This document shows, one piece after another, positions 8,377 through 16,811 of a DNA stretch of 64,000 nucleotides. The DNA comes from Sagittula salina (GTDB taxonomy: Bacteria > Pseudomonadota > Alphaproteobacteria > Rhodobacterales > Rhodobacteraceae): the NCBI RefSeq assembly GCF_017813235.1, contig NZ_JAGISH010000010.1, positions 62,001-126,000 on the forward strand, written 5' to 3'. Under the pieces are notes generated by a model, which was not told the DNA's origin, did no database searches, and worked only from the letters and a program-made list of their open reading frames with translations. A program made the translations under genes and the position numbers. Numbering within the stretch: the stretch's first letter is position 1; every line of letters begins with the position of its first letter.

Positions 8377-8550
8377 AATCGCTCATCTGTCCGGCAGTCA
8401 CGAACAGACCAAGCGGGCGCCCCTGGCTATCGCAGATTGCGTGCAGTTTGGTCCCTCTCGGGACATTGCTGCGCAATGCCCTGCCGGGCAGTGGTTCATG
8501 CCGCCCTTGGTGCGACCGATCAGGCGTCCATGCCCCCCCTTTGCCGATGG
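8373..8550 (-). pseudogene. IS5-family transposase middle fragment, frameshifted
   Basis: Reading the minus strand, GRLIGRTKGGMN is followed, after a 41-base insertion and a frame change, by TKLHAICDSQGRPLGLFVTAGQMSD. Together these are the classic central block of IS5-group transposases. Left of it lies the broken integrase, right of it the broken cytosine methyltransferase, so this fragment marks a rearrangement that removed both gene ends. It corresponds to the part of a transposase that would follow the remnant at 7333-7662, but is in the opposite orientation. Confidence 0.8.
8453..8493. repeat. 41-bp insertion made of three adjacent small hairpins
   Basis: Three perfect inverted repeats stand side by side: GTCCC-tctc-GGGAC (8451-8464), ATTGC-tgc-GCAAT (8465-8477) and TGCCC-tgcc-GGGCA (8477-8490). 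The block interrupts the transposase fragment between the residues GGMN and TKLHA, where the family has no insertion, and shifts the frame by 41 bases. Its origin is unknown. Confidence 0.65.
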
Positions 8551-8554
8551 GCAT

Positions 8555-8868
8555 CGCACAACCGAGAACGGCTGGCACGGATAGCCCGCAGTGACGATGT
8601 CCACCGCGCCGCGCCATGGTCGGCCATCGAAGGTTCCAACGTCGTCCCAGACAACAGCCTGATCCAAGGCCGCGTCTTCCATCCGCGCCACGAGAGTGGC
8701 TGCGGCGAAGGTTTCCCGTTCGACATGGCCCACAGTTCGGTATCCAGGGATGGCGATGGAGAGCCCGAGGTCGATGCCGCCAGCTCCGGAACAGAGCGAG
8801 AGGCCGGACAGGCATGCGTCATCGGCTCCGGAAGCGCGTCCGGAGGAAGGTAGAGCCAGGTCATGCAT
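8555..8868 (-). pseudogene. DNA (cytosine-5) methyltransferase, N-terminal fragment
   Basis: From the ATG at 8868 the protein reads LSLCSGAGGIDLGLSIAIPG (motif I, the S-adenosylmethionine loop), then GTFDGRPWRGAVDIVTAGYPCQPFS, which contains motif IV with the catalytic cysteine in PCQ. Immediately after PCQPFS it runs into transposase sequence, so about two thirds of the enzyme, including the target-recognition domain, is missing. The start lies 5 bases beyond the stop of the ParB-methyltransferase gene, as in phage methylase pairs. It is not expected to be active. Confidence 0.85.
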
Positions 8869-8872
8869 CGCC

Positions 8873-10126
8873 TCACGCGTCTTTGGTCTTGATTTTGTTG
8901 AACGTCTCATCGGAGCCAAAGAGAACGGCGTCCTTGCCCGTGAACTGCTGCCACCGCTCCACGGCGACATCGACGTAAGCTGGATTGAGTTCGATCCCGT
9001 AGCAGACGCGACCCGTCGTTTCGGCCGCGATCAACGTCGTCCCGGATCCCATGAACGGCTCGTAGACCGCTTGACCCGGGCTTGAGTTGTTCAGGATTGG
9101 CCGACGCATGCATTCGACGGGCTTCTGGGTCCCGTGCACGGTTTCAGCATCCTGATCTTTGTTTGCGATCTGCCAAAGCGTTGTCTGCTTGCGGTCGCCA
9201 GCCCAGTGGCCCTTGCCGGTTTTCTTCACGGCGTAGAGGCAGGGCTCATGCTGCCAGTGGTAATCGCCACGGCTCAGCACCAAGCGATCCTTGGCCCAGA
9301 TGATCTGGGAGCGGATGTTGAAGCCGGAGGCCTCAAGGCTGTCGGCGACCGTGGTCGCGTGCAGTGCCCCATGCCAGACATAGGCGACGTCGCCGGGGAA
9401 AAACGCCCAGGCCTCGCGCCAGTCGGCGCGGTCATCGTTCAGCACCTTACCAGTGCGCTTGGTCGCTGCTGCCCCTGCTTTGTTTCGCCAGCCAGGATCG
9501 TATTCGACGCCATAGGGCGGATCGGTCACCATCAGGAGCGGCTTCACATCGCCCAGCAGATGCTCGACAGCTGTGGCAATTGTCGCGTCACCGCAGAGTA
9601 GCCGATGCTTGCCGAGCACCCATAAATCACCGGGTTGGCTGATCGGAGTTTCAGGTGCCTCTGGAACATCGTCCTCACCCTCTCGGGACGCAGTTTCAGG
9701 ATCGACCTCTCCAGCCAATAGCGCCTCGAGTTCAGCGTCATCGAAGCCAATGAGCGACAGGTCGTAGTCCTCGGCCAGTAGGTCGTTCAGTTCGGCCGAC
9801 AGCAGCGCCTCATCCCAGGTCCCGAGCTCGGTCAGCTTGTTGTCGGCGATCCTGTAGGCCCGGCGCTGCGCCTCAGTCAGATGGCCCAGCACGATAACCG
9901 GCGCTTCGGTCAGCCCCAACTGCGTCGCGGCCAGGACGCGCCCGTGGCCTGCGATCAACTCGCCGTCATCGGCGACCAGGCACGGCACGGTCCAGCCGAA
10001 CTCCGCCATGCTGGCGGCGATCTTCGCGACCTGATCCGCGCCATGCATCTTTGCGTTTTTCGCATAAGGCTGGAGCTTGGCCAGCGGCCAGGTCTCAATC
10101 GCGTCCGGGGCAAAGCTCAGGGTCAT
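8873..10126 (-). CDS. Phage-type ParB-like/DNA methyltransferase fusion
   Basis: This is a 417-residue protein in two parts. Residues about 10-110 are a ParB/sulfiredoxin-type domain, with KLQPYAKNAKMHG and GELIAGHGRVLAA. Residues about 185-410 are an N4/N6-type DNA methyltransferase: motif IV DPPYG near residue 208, motif I EPFMGSGTT near residue 375, that is, order IV then I as in the beta class. It would methylate adenine or N4-cytosine in DNA. Such fusions are common in alphaproteobacterial prophages near the terminase genes, often for self-protection. Here it is complete, although the C5-methyltransferase gene after it is broken. Confidence 0.9.
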   Translation of the reverse strand: MTLSFAPDAIETWPLAKLQPYAKNAKMHGADQVAKIAASMAEFGWTVPCLVADDGELIAGHGRVLAATQLGLTEAPVIVLGHLTEAQRRAYRIADNKLTELGTWDEALLSAELNDLLAEDYDLSLIGFDDAELEALLAGEVDPETASREGEDDVPEAPETPISQPGDLWVLGKHRLLCGDATIATAVEHLLGDVKPLLMVTDPPYGVEYDPGWRNKAGAAATKRTGKVLNDDRADWREAWAFFPGDVAYVWHGALHATTVADSLEASGFNIRSQIIWAKDRLVLSRGDYHWQHEPCLYAVKKTGKGHWAGDRKQTTLWQIANKDQDAETVHGTQKPVECMRRPILNNSSPGQAVYEPFMGSGTTLIAAETTGRVCYGIELNPAYVDVAVERWQQFTGKDAVLFGSDETFNKIKTKDA

Positions 10127-10546
10127 GCTGGTCGGTTCGCCTCAATGGGGTGGATACCCTGGACTCCGGACACCGGCAGCAAGCCTGGACTCCGCAAAGG
10201 GTCCAGCGGCCACCGGACGTGTCCGAGTCCAAGAGTTTGTTTTATTATGGTTTTCAGAAGATCGCGGGTGGATGCCCGCCGGGGTGGCTTCCCAAAAAAC
10301 CGGCCCTGTCGCTGGCGATATTGCGCGCTTCGCCCGCCCGTATAGTTTTACGGCCAGGAAGGACCCGTAAAGTCAGTGGGTTAGCCTCCTTGACCCCGGC
10401 TGGATTCTTCGGTGGACCCCGGAAGCCAGCGGCGCGGGCCGTCCCGCGCGCGCCTCTCCCGAGTATATCCCTTTTCTACCCCCCAGCCGGGCTTTCTGTC
10501 TCATCGAAAACTGTCCGGCGGACACTTTCCTAGTCGCTGCGGGCGC
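10127..10546. other. Non-coding gap inside the prophage module
   Basis: About 420 bases with no credible gene on either strand. It contains a direct repeat of CTGGACTCCG (about 10157 and 10185), several short GC-rich hairpins and an isolated AT-rich patch near 10238-10255. It may hold the promoter of the methyltransferase genes; I found no clear box. Confidence 0.5.
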
Positions 10547-10975
10547 TTACGCGCCAGAGGCCAGTTCAATCACGCGGCGCTTCGACATGTTGCGGTTGAA
10601 CCGTCGCCTGTTGAGGGTCAGCGCGATGACAGAAATCCCGAATTGCCAATGCTGGTGGGCGGCAGAGCGCTGCAAACCGACCGCCCAGCAGATCTCCTTC
10701 CACCGTTCGCCATGAGCCTTCATCCAGACGATCTTTCCGTCGATGGGTTCGAGGCAGGCGGTCCAGGTCAGCGTCTCCTCCATCCGGCTGATCGCCTGCG
10801 GCGAGGGCAACACGCGCATGGGCTTCGGCTCCTGGCCCACCTTGTCGGCGAAGCTGTAGACCATCTCGGGCCATGTGCTGAAATACCCCTGCCTGCGTGG
10901 CTCTGGCAAGCGCTTCAGAACGAAGGCGGCCTCGGCCAACCGTTCCTCCACGAGGTCGGGCGTCCAGTCCGTCAT
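10547..10975 (-). CDS. DUF6362-like phage protein
   Basis: This is a 142-residue protein. The start MTDWTPDLVEERLAEAAFVL, the tryptophan-rich centre (WPEMVYSFADKVGQ) and the helix-turn-helix-like segment ERWKEICWAVGLQRSAAHQH match a family common in Rhodobacteraceae prophages (DUF6362) between the replication genes and the terminase. A DNA-binding role is plausible from the HTH-like part but unproven. I used the ATG at 10975 because it overlaps the TGA of the gene upstream (ATGA); longer in-frame extensions overlap two real genes. Confidence 0.75.
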   Translation of the reverse strand: MTDWTPDLVEERLAEAAFVLKRLPEPRRQGYFSTWPEMVYSFADKVGQEPKPMRVLPSPQAISRMEETLTWTACLEPIDGKIVWMKAHGERWKEICWAVGLQRSAAHQHWQFGISVIALTLNRRRFNRNMSKRRVIELASGA

Positions 10976-11178
10976 TGCGACACCTCCCGATCTCGCGAGC
11001 ACTGCCCGTACAGCTTCTCGCCGAGTTGCCGGACCAATTCTCGCTCCGGCCAGGTCAGGCGGTGGTCGTCGATGGCCACGGCCAGCAGGCCTTGCTCCTG
11101 CCAGCCATCGCGCTTCACATCGTCGGGGCTGCGGCGATGCCCGCCATAGCCCTTGGGCACAAACCGCATGCCACTCAT
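10972..11178 (-). CDS. Small phage protein, 68 aa
   Basis: A 68-residue basic protein starts MSGMRFVPKGYGGHRR. It has overlapping start and stop with both neighbours: its ATG at 11178 overlaps the end of the RuvC-like gene by four bases, and its stop overlaps the start of the DUF6362-like gene. This chained arrangement is the best evidence that it is expressed. I do not recognise a domain. It is part of the minus-strand prophage replication run. Confidence 0.65.
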   Translation of the reverse strand: MSGMRFVPKGYGGHRRSPDDVKRDGWQEQGLLAVAIDDHRLTWPERELVRQLGEKLYGQCSRDREVSQ

Positions 11179-11711
11179 TGCATGCCCCCCTTGGTCTCCA
11201 GCGCCCAGAACAGGATCGCGATGGCGTCTGCCTCGTTGTCATCGGCCGGGCTGAAGCCGCGTGCCCGGGCAGATGCGATCATGGCCTCCTTGTTCGCGTT
11301 GCCCTTGCCGGTTGCGAACCGCTTGATGGTGCCGACCGGCACGCCCTCATAGGGTGCACCGCGCAACTCGGCCCATGCGGTCAGGGTGGCCATCAGGCCC
11401 CCATAGACGTGGGCTGCGTCGGTACCTGCGTGGCGGCGGACTTCCTCGAACCAGATTGCGGCGATGGGTCCGGACAGCCGGTCCAACTCGCCCAGCCAGT
11501 TGCTGAAGCGCAGGTAGCGCATGCCGCCGCCGTCGAACCGGCCGGGACGGAAGGACACGGTGCCGCTGGTGATCAGCCCATCGGCACTATGCAGGGCCCA
11601 GCCTGTTGTCGTGCCGAGATCGAGCGCGAGCAAGGTACGGTCGGCGCGGAAAGCAGGCGGCAGATCGGGGATTGCCTCCCGCATCCTGGTGGTCAGAGTC
11701 GCTTCAGCCAT
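11175..11711 (-). CDS. RuvC-like Holliday junction resolvase, phage type
   Basis: This 178-residue protein has an RNase H/RuvC fold. LLALDLGTTTGWAL carries the first acidic residue, IAAIWFEEVRRHAGTDAAHVYGG the second (glutamate) and DDNEADAIAILFWA the last catalytic aspartates. The segment VPVGTIKRFATGKGNANKEAM is typical of phage RuvC-like resolvases. It would cut branched DNA during phage replication or packaging. It lies downstream of the primase-ATPase gene across the iteron-like array. Confidence 0.85.
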   Translation of the reverse strand: MAEATLTTRMREAIPDLPPAFRADRTLLALDLGTTTGWALHSADGLITSGTVSFRPGRFDGGGMRYLRFSNWLGELDRLSGPIAAIWFEEVRRHAGTDAAHVYGGLMATLTAWAELRGAPYEGVPVGTIKRFATGKGNANKEAMIASARARGFSPADDNEADAIAILFWALETKGGMQ

Positions 11712-11905
11712 CGTGGTCTCCTTTTAGGGTTGGCTGCGGGGGTGGAAGACGACGGCGGTCTTATGCTTGGCGGTACGGGCCGCTGTAGTCGGATCGGAAT
11801 GTGCTGGGAGCGTCAGAGCCCGCGCGCACGGATACCCCTCGACGTATGGGAGGAGAGGCCAAACCTGCCGGTTGGCCTCCCCATACGTAGTATGGGGGCT
11901 TTCAT

Positions 11906-12088
11906 TGTTCGTCCTCCAATCAGTGTAAGATGCTGAATTCATTCGGGTTTCTAGGACGAACAGAGGACGTACAAGAGGACGAACATGTTCGACCTCTTTT
12001 TGCTCCAAGTGGTTGATTTCATTGAATTGAGGACGAACAACGGCGGAGGACGAACATGTTTGTCCTGAGGTCGAACAGAGGACGTACA
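11906..12088. repeat. Iteron-like array, candidate phage replication origin
   Basis: About eight copies of an 11-bp word, GAGGACGAACA or one-base variants (GAGGTCGAACA, GAGGACGTACA), lie in both orientations within 183 bases: inverted at 11906-11917, then near 11953, 11963, 11975 (the last facing an inverted copy to 11996), 12029, 12046, 12067 and 12078. Two are head-to-head and form 20-22 bp near-palindromes around ACATGT. A relatively AT-rich stretch (11997-12028) separates the two groups. The array is between the primase-ATPase gene and the RuvC-like gene, where phage origins or repressor operators are often found. Confidence 0.65.
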
Positions 12089-12096
12089 AGCCAAAA

Positions 12097-14463
12097 TCAG
12101 GCATTTTCACCCTCCCGGATCGACCAATCGGAAGGATCTTCGAGGTCCATGCACTGCCCGTTGGAGGGCGATTTATAGTGGCTCGGGACGATCGGAATGA
12201 CGCTGTCCAGGACCTCTCCGGTCTCCGGATCGACCCGGCCCTTGCGGCCGAACACCATGCCTTCGGCGCAGAGGTAGCCGAAGCGCGACCGGACCACGGA
12301 GTGGCCGAATGTCGTGCCGTCGCGCAGGAAGCGGATGTCGCCTTTGGTCGCCAGCACGTTGATGCGGTCGCGGATCGTGAACTGGCTTCCAAGGCCGCGC
12401 TGGTTCTCAAACGCCTCGCGAAACTGGGTCGAGGTGTAGAGTTTGCCCTCTGCCGCCTCGTCGATCAGGATCGACAGGATGACATCGCGCTTGCGATCCC
12501 GCTCGGCGTCATGTTTCGCGCCGACCTCCTGGCGCACCAGCCGCTCGTTCATCGGGTTGATCTCGACCCATTGGCCGCCGACCTTGTCGATCACCTTTGG
12601 CGGCAGCGCAGGGCCGTTCCTGAGCTCGATCTCCAGTTTTCGTTGCGAGCAATCCTCGTCGGGCCGGTGCAGGATCAGGCCGGAGGTGTAGAAGCCGCGC
12701 AGCGCGCTGGCGCCGGAGAGCGCAAGGAACGGATCGTCCTTTACCTGCTGCTTGCTGAGCTTCTTGGTGTGGTGGATCAGGATGACCCCGCAGTCGGGAT
12801 CGATATGGTCGCGCAGCACCTCCACCCGTTCCTTCAGGAAGAACATCATGGCGGTGTTGTCGTTTTCGCCTCCGCCATCAGGCCCACCGTCGAAGAGGTT
12901 TCGGATCGGGTCGACGCAGAGGATGTCCGGCGGCGCATCGGGGAAAGCCGTCTGGACAGCGCGGGCAACCCGCACGCTTCCTTCGTTGTCGAGCAGCATC
13001 TTGAGCTTGGGTGTGGCGACGAAAGTATCACGCGCAGCGGCCAACACCTCTGGCGGGAGGGCAATCTGCTTCAGCCGCTCGCGCAGGTAGTGATACTGGA
13101 TCTCGGCCTGCAAGTAGAAGATCCGCAGCGGCCGCGGCGGGGTGAAGTCGAGGAACGGAACGCCCGCAGCCATATGGACGAGCCAGCTGATCAGCAGATC
13201 GCTCTTACCCACCTTCGGCGCGCCACCCAGCACCAGCAGCCCGCCCGGCGTCAGCACGCGCGGCGCAATGATGTCCTGCGGCATGGGGCTCTGGTCGTCC
13301 AGCAGCGCGCCCAGCGTAAAGGCGGGCATCTCCTGCGGCCCCGGTGCGCCGGAGTCCAGGCGGATCAGCGGCGGGCCGTATTTCTTGACATGCAGTTCCC
13401 AGAGCCGCTCGGATTCCCGCTTCAGCCGTTCGACGGGCCACTGGGGTCGCAGCATCGCGGCGTTGTAGCCACAGATGCCTTCCCAGCCCTCGTCCTTTGT
13501 CATCCGGCCCTCGTGGACCATACGGATGAAATGCCCGATCGCGGCTGATGCCCCTTCGAAGCGGGACCAATCGTCCTGCGCACCCTCGCGCACGGGCGTG
13601 ACCAACACATCGTCCATTGCCGGTTTGTCAGGATGGGTGAAATCGGGCTTGAGGGACACGCCCGGCGCGGGCGGCATGTCGGTCACGGCTTCGATGAACT
13701 CGGCCAGATCGCGTTCACGGTCATCGTTCAGTTCGACAATCCGAACCTGCGTCTTGAGGCTGTTCTTGTAATAAACGCTGCCCGCCATCCGGATCGGCTG
13801 GTGTGCGGAACGAAAATGCATGTCGCCACCGACCTTGGCCGCGATGTCGCCGCGCAGACGGCAGACACGGGCGATGTCGTCGCCCTCAGCGGGCTCGGTC
13901 AGCGTCCACCAGATGTGCGCTTTGCGCTGTCCCTCCGGTGTCACACCGCCGCTTTCCACTACCATGGTCGGCGACCCAAGGTGACGCTCAAGATGGGCGC
14001 GCTTGGCAGCGATATCGCCGGTGTCGAGATCGACCACAACGGTCTGCATCTGCAGGATCTCGGCGGCCTTGGCTTGCCCGGGCGCGGCCACGGTGCCGGG
14101 GATCACATAGACAGCTGCGCCCTCGCGTGAGGCCCATGTGGCGAAGGTCGCCATCTTTTCGGGGGCGGCCTGATCCGCCTCCAGCCAGATGTTATGCGGG
14201 CGGCCATCGATGCCCTGACCCTTGTCGATGAAACTGCGGACCGGGATCAGCCCGTCGCAATAGCCGAAGACGACCTGCATGAACTGGGCGATCTGCTCGG
14301 GATCGGGCTCGTCGCCGAAGACGTCGATCTGCGGGGCCGCATCGTTGAAATCGCGCCACGGATTGAAATGGACGATGTTTTCCTTCGGCTTATCTAAAGT
14401 TGTGTCGTCGCGCATGGCTGTGTCCTGGTCGGGATCTGATGGATCGCTGGGTTCGTCGGTCAT
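12097..14463 (-). CDS. Phage primase-like/RepA-type AAA ATPase replication protein
   Basis: This 788-residue protein has two visible parts. Residues about 60-250 look like an archaeo-eukaryotic primase/RepB-type domain, with VVDLDTGDIAAKRAHL and the later histidine segment KAHIWWTLTEPAEGDD. Residues about 400-650 are a RepA/RecA-like ATPase: Walker A GGAPKVGKSD, Walker B ILCVDPIRNLFDGG and the downstream VILIHHTKK. The C-terminal 130 residues may form a winged helix. It likely primes and unwinds phage DNA. The ATG at 14463 overlaps the stop of the nuclease gene (ATGA). The repeat array just after its stop is a candidate site of action. Confidence 0.85.
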   Translation of the reverse strand: MTDEPSDPSDPDQDTAMRDDTTLDKPKENIVHFNPWRDFNDAAPQIDVFGDEPDPEQIAQFMQVVFGYCDGLIPVRSFIDKGQGIDGRPHNIWLEADQAAPEKMATFATWASREGAAVYVIPGTVAAPGQAKAAEILQMQTVVVDLDTGDIAAKRAHLERHLGSPTMVVESGGVTPEGQRKAHIWWTLTEPAEGDDIARVCRLRGDIAAKVGGDMHFRSAHQPIRMAGSVYYKNSLKTQVRIVELNDDRERDLAEFIEAVTDMPPAPGVSLKPDFTHPDKPAMDDVLVTPVREGAQDDWSRFEGASAAIGHFIRMVHEGRMTKDEGWEGICGYNAAMLRPQWPVERLKRESERLWELHVKKYGPPLIRLDSGAPGPQEMPAFTLGALLDDQSPMPQDIIAPRVLTPGGLLVLGGAPKVGKSDLLISWLVHMAAGVPFLDFTPPRPLRIFYLQAEIQYHYLRERLKQIALPPEVLAAARDTFVATPKLKMLLDNEGSVRVARAVQTAFPDAPPDILCVDPIRNLFDGGPDGGGENDNTAMMFFLKERVEVLRDHIDPDCGVILIHHTKKLSKQQVKDDPFLALSGASALRGFYTSGLILHRPDEDCSQRKLEIELRNGPALPPKVIDKVGGQWVEINPMNERLVRQEVGAKHDAERDRKRDVILSILIDEAAEGKLYTSTQFREAFENQRGLGSQFTIRDRINVLATKGDIRFLRDGTTFGHSVVRSRFGYLCAEGMVFGRKGRVDPETGEVLDSVIPIVPSHYKSPSNGQCMDLEDPSDWSIREGENA

Positions 14464-15218
14464 GCCGTAAGGCTCCAACACCGCTCGGCGTGGGCGCAGA
14501 ACCGACACTCGAAGAAATCGCGATTGGCGGCTATGCGCGGTAGCAACTCGCCCGCGTCGGTCGCCTGCAGGATGCGGACCGCACGATCGGACATGCGCTG
14601 TGCAAGATCGGCATCGAAGGGCACCAACTCATGGTGCAGCTCGGCGGTGTCCTTGTTGATAGCGGTGAACAGCGCAGGTGCGGCCGAAATCCCCAGCACT
14701 GAGGGCTCCATGTAGGCCTGGTAGATCGCGATCTGCGCGGCATAGACGGGCTTGGAAACCGTGACGCCGTCCTTGACGCAGGCGCGCCAGTTCTTCGCGT
14801 TCATGGTCTTGCATTCCCAGAGCGCCGGGGCGGGCATGCCAAGCGCTGCTGGGGCATCGGCGATAATCCCGTCGACGTGGCCCCGGATACGACCGCCCGC
14901 GACTTCGAACCCAAACTGGCCGCCATCGCGTTTTTGGGTCACCAGATCAATCCCGGCGGCGCGCAGCCAGCGGATCGCCAGATGCTCGAGCTGATGACCA
15001 ATGGCGAAGATCCGCAGCGTCTGCCCGCCGAAATCGGCACCCTCATCCTTCGGCGCGCCCGCGAACTCGAACTGCAGCGCGCGTTCGCAGGCGTGGCCCA
15101 GACGGGACGCGCCGAGATAGGTCCGGGGCGGTGTGGCCTCGCGTTCGGCAACAAGGGCTGCATCGACCAGCGCGTTGATCCGCTCGGCCATGGAGGGGCG
15201 TGGGTTGAAATCCAGCAT
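14460..15218 (-). CDS. PD-(D/E)XK family nuclease (RecB/Cas4-like), phage
   Basis: This 252-residue protein starts at the ATG at 15218, whose A overlaps the last base of the previous stop. The nuclease motifs are GHVDGIIAD (metal-binding aspartate) followed by WECKTMNAKNW (the E-x-K part). A C-terminal FFECRFCAHAERCW supplies cysteines that, together with an N-terminal cysteine in GHACERALQFE, resemble the iron-sulfur cluster of Cas4/AddB-like nucleases. It is expected to trim DNA ends during phage recombination or replication. Confidence 0.85.
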   Translation of the reverse strand: MLDFNPRPSMAERINALVDAALVAEREATPPRTYLGASRLGHACERALQFEFAGAPKDEGADFGGQTLRIFAIGHQLEHLAIRWLRAAGIDLVTQKRDGGQFGFEVAGGRIRGHVDGIIADAPAALGMPAPALWECKTMNAKNWRACVKDGVTVSKPVYAAQIAIYQAYMEPSVLGISAAPALFTAINKDTAELHHELVPFDADLAQRMSDRAVRILQATDAGELLPRIAANRDFFECRFCAHAERCWSLTA

Positions 15219-15646
15219 CAGAACGGGATCTCCGACTGGGCAGCAATCTCGGCCATTTCGGCACGGAACGCCTCTACGGTGATCACGATCAGACGGTGCA
15301 TGTCGTTCTGGGTCAGCTGGCCCAGCGGCCGGTTCCAACCGATCCGCTCCATCTCTGGGCCGAGCGCGCGCATCACGGCGGGCAGCGCCTGCGTTTCCTC
15401 TTCTGTAAAATCAACCATGCTCAATCCTTTCCGAGCTTTGAGTGTGAAAGCCGCCTGGCAGCCCATTGAGCAGAACCAGCGGCGGGTTCGGTGCGGGCGC
15501 GGCCGGTGGGGATCGAACCAGCCAAAACCCTGTGCGCGGGATGTGCAGACGGCGCAGAGCAGCGGGCGCGGATGCCAGAGGCGATCCACGCTCGGTCGAT
15601 CCGAAGCCGCTGTGGGCGCGGATGGGATTTGCGCGACATGGCTCAC
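15218..15646 (-). CDS. DUF6511-like zinc-finger phage protein
   Basis: This is a 142-residue protein with a GTG start whose TGA overlap (GTGA) joins it to the helicase gene. The N-terminal third has two cysteine pairs, LLCAVCTSRAQGFGWFDP and RWFCSMGCQAAF, which should bind one zinc ion. The rest is helical. The pattern fits the DUF6511 family, which occurs in this position in Rhodobacteraceae prophages. Its function is not known. Confidence 0.75.
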   Translation of the reverse strand: MSHVAQIPSAPTAASDRPSVDRLWHPRPLLCAVCTSRAQGFGWFDPHRPRPHRTRRWFCSMGCQAAFTLKARKGLSMVDFTEEETQALPAVMRALGPEMERIGWNRPLGQLTQNDMHRLIVITVEAFRAEMAEIAAQSEIPF

Positions 15647-16809
15647 GCGGCCCTTCCAAGGGACGGGGCCGCCCGTGCGACCAGCTGGCGGATTTCGCGC
15701 TTGTTGAATTTGAAGGTCATCAGTGCCGAGGCGCGATAACGGGTGAGGCCATAGTCGGAGCGAAATTCCGTCGGCAGGTATTGCAGCTGCTTCTCGGTCG
15801 CGGCCTGTTTCAGCCAGCCCTTCGATTTAAAGGCGCTTTCGTCGGTTTCATTGGTGTTGAGCCAGTCATCGGCCTGCGCGAGGCAGATCGCTCGTTCGCC
15901 CACACCAAGCAGCCGGGACGCCTGACCTTTGCCGCCGCCGACAGCGTGCCAACGGCCCTCAAGGAAGAAGATCCCGCCCCAGGCGTTGAACCCGTTGGCC
16001 ATCAGGGCCGCATCGTCACCGAAAAGGTCGACCCATGCGAAACTGGAGCGTTTCAGCAGGTCAATCTCGGACATGATGAAACCGTCGATCGGGGCCGAGC
16101 CCTCTCGCGACAGGTCCGCTCCGCAGAATGGGCATTCGGAGACGGCGAGCGGGATCTCCGCCTCGCATTCCGGGCAAGTCTTGCTGGGGGCTGGCCCAGG
16201 CACCGGTTCGCGGCCGTCCAGGTCGACATCCTGTTCCAGCGTGCCGTGCGTCAGGCTCGACGTCCCGAAATCCAGCACGATGCAGTCGGTCTTGATGACG
16301 CCCGGGTATTCCTCCGGATCGACCGTGCGCAGGCCACGGCCAATCATCTGGATCATGGTGGACTTGTATGAACTCGGCCTCAGCAGCACGACGCAGGAGG
16401 TCGGCGGATGGTCCCAGCCTTCCGTGAGCACGGCGACGTTGACGATCACCCGGATCTCGCCAGAGGCATAGGCGGCCAGGATCCTGCGCCGGGTCGTCCC
16501 GTCCAGATCGCCATGGATGACAGCCGCAGCGATGTCCGCGTCGTTGAACGCTGCGGCGACGTTCTCGGCATGAGCAACGGTGGAGCAGAAGACGACCGTG
16601 GGACGATCGCTGGCCTTCTCGCGCCAATGCCGGATCACCTCGTCGGTGACCGGGGCGCGGTTCATTATGCCCGCCACCTCGTTCATGTCGAAATCAGACA
16701 GTGTCTTGCGCACTGCGCGCAGTTCGTCCTGCACTCCGACGTCGATGATAAAGGTGCGGGGCGGCACGAGATGGCCGGAGGCGATTAACTCACCCAGCAG
16801 CACTGTCAT
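15643..16809 (-). pseudogene. DEAD/DEAH-box helicase, 5'-truncated
   Basis: The remaining 388 residues begin in the helicase C-terminal half: LIASGHLVPPRTF, then PTVVFCSTVAHAENVAAAF and QMIGRGLRTVDPEEYPGV (motif VI). A zinc-ribbon CPECEAEI...CPFCGADL follows near residue 215-235 and a long C-terminal domain to the stop. The ATPase half with Walker A and DEAD motifs is missing. Upstream of residue 8 the sequence changes to a fragment of an unrelated NTPase gene. Without a Walker A site the product cannot be a helicase. It heads the chained prophage replication genes, so their original promoter was probably lost as well. Confidence 0.82.
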
Positions 16810-16811
16810 CT

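Noticed and set aside
8873..16809. Gene transfer agent cluster
   Set aside because: No GTA capsid, portal, terminase or tail genes are present; the set is a replication/recombination module of a prophage.
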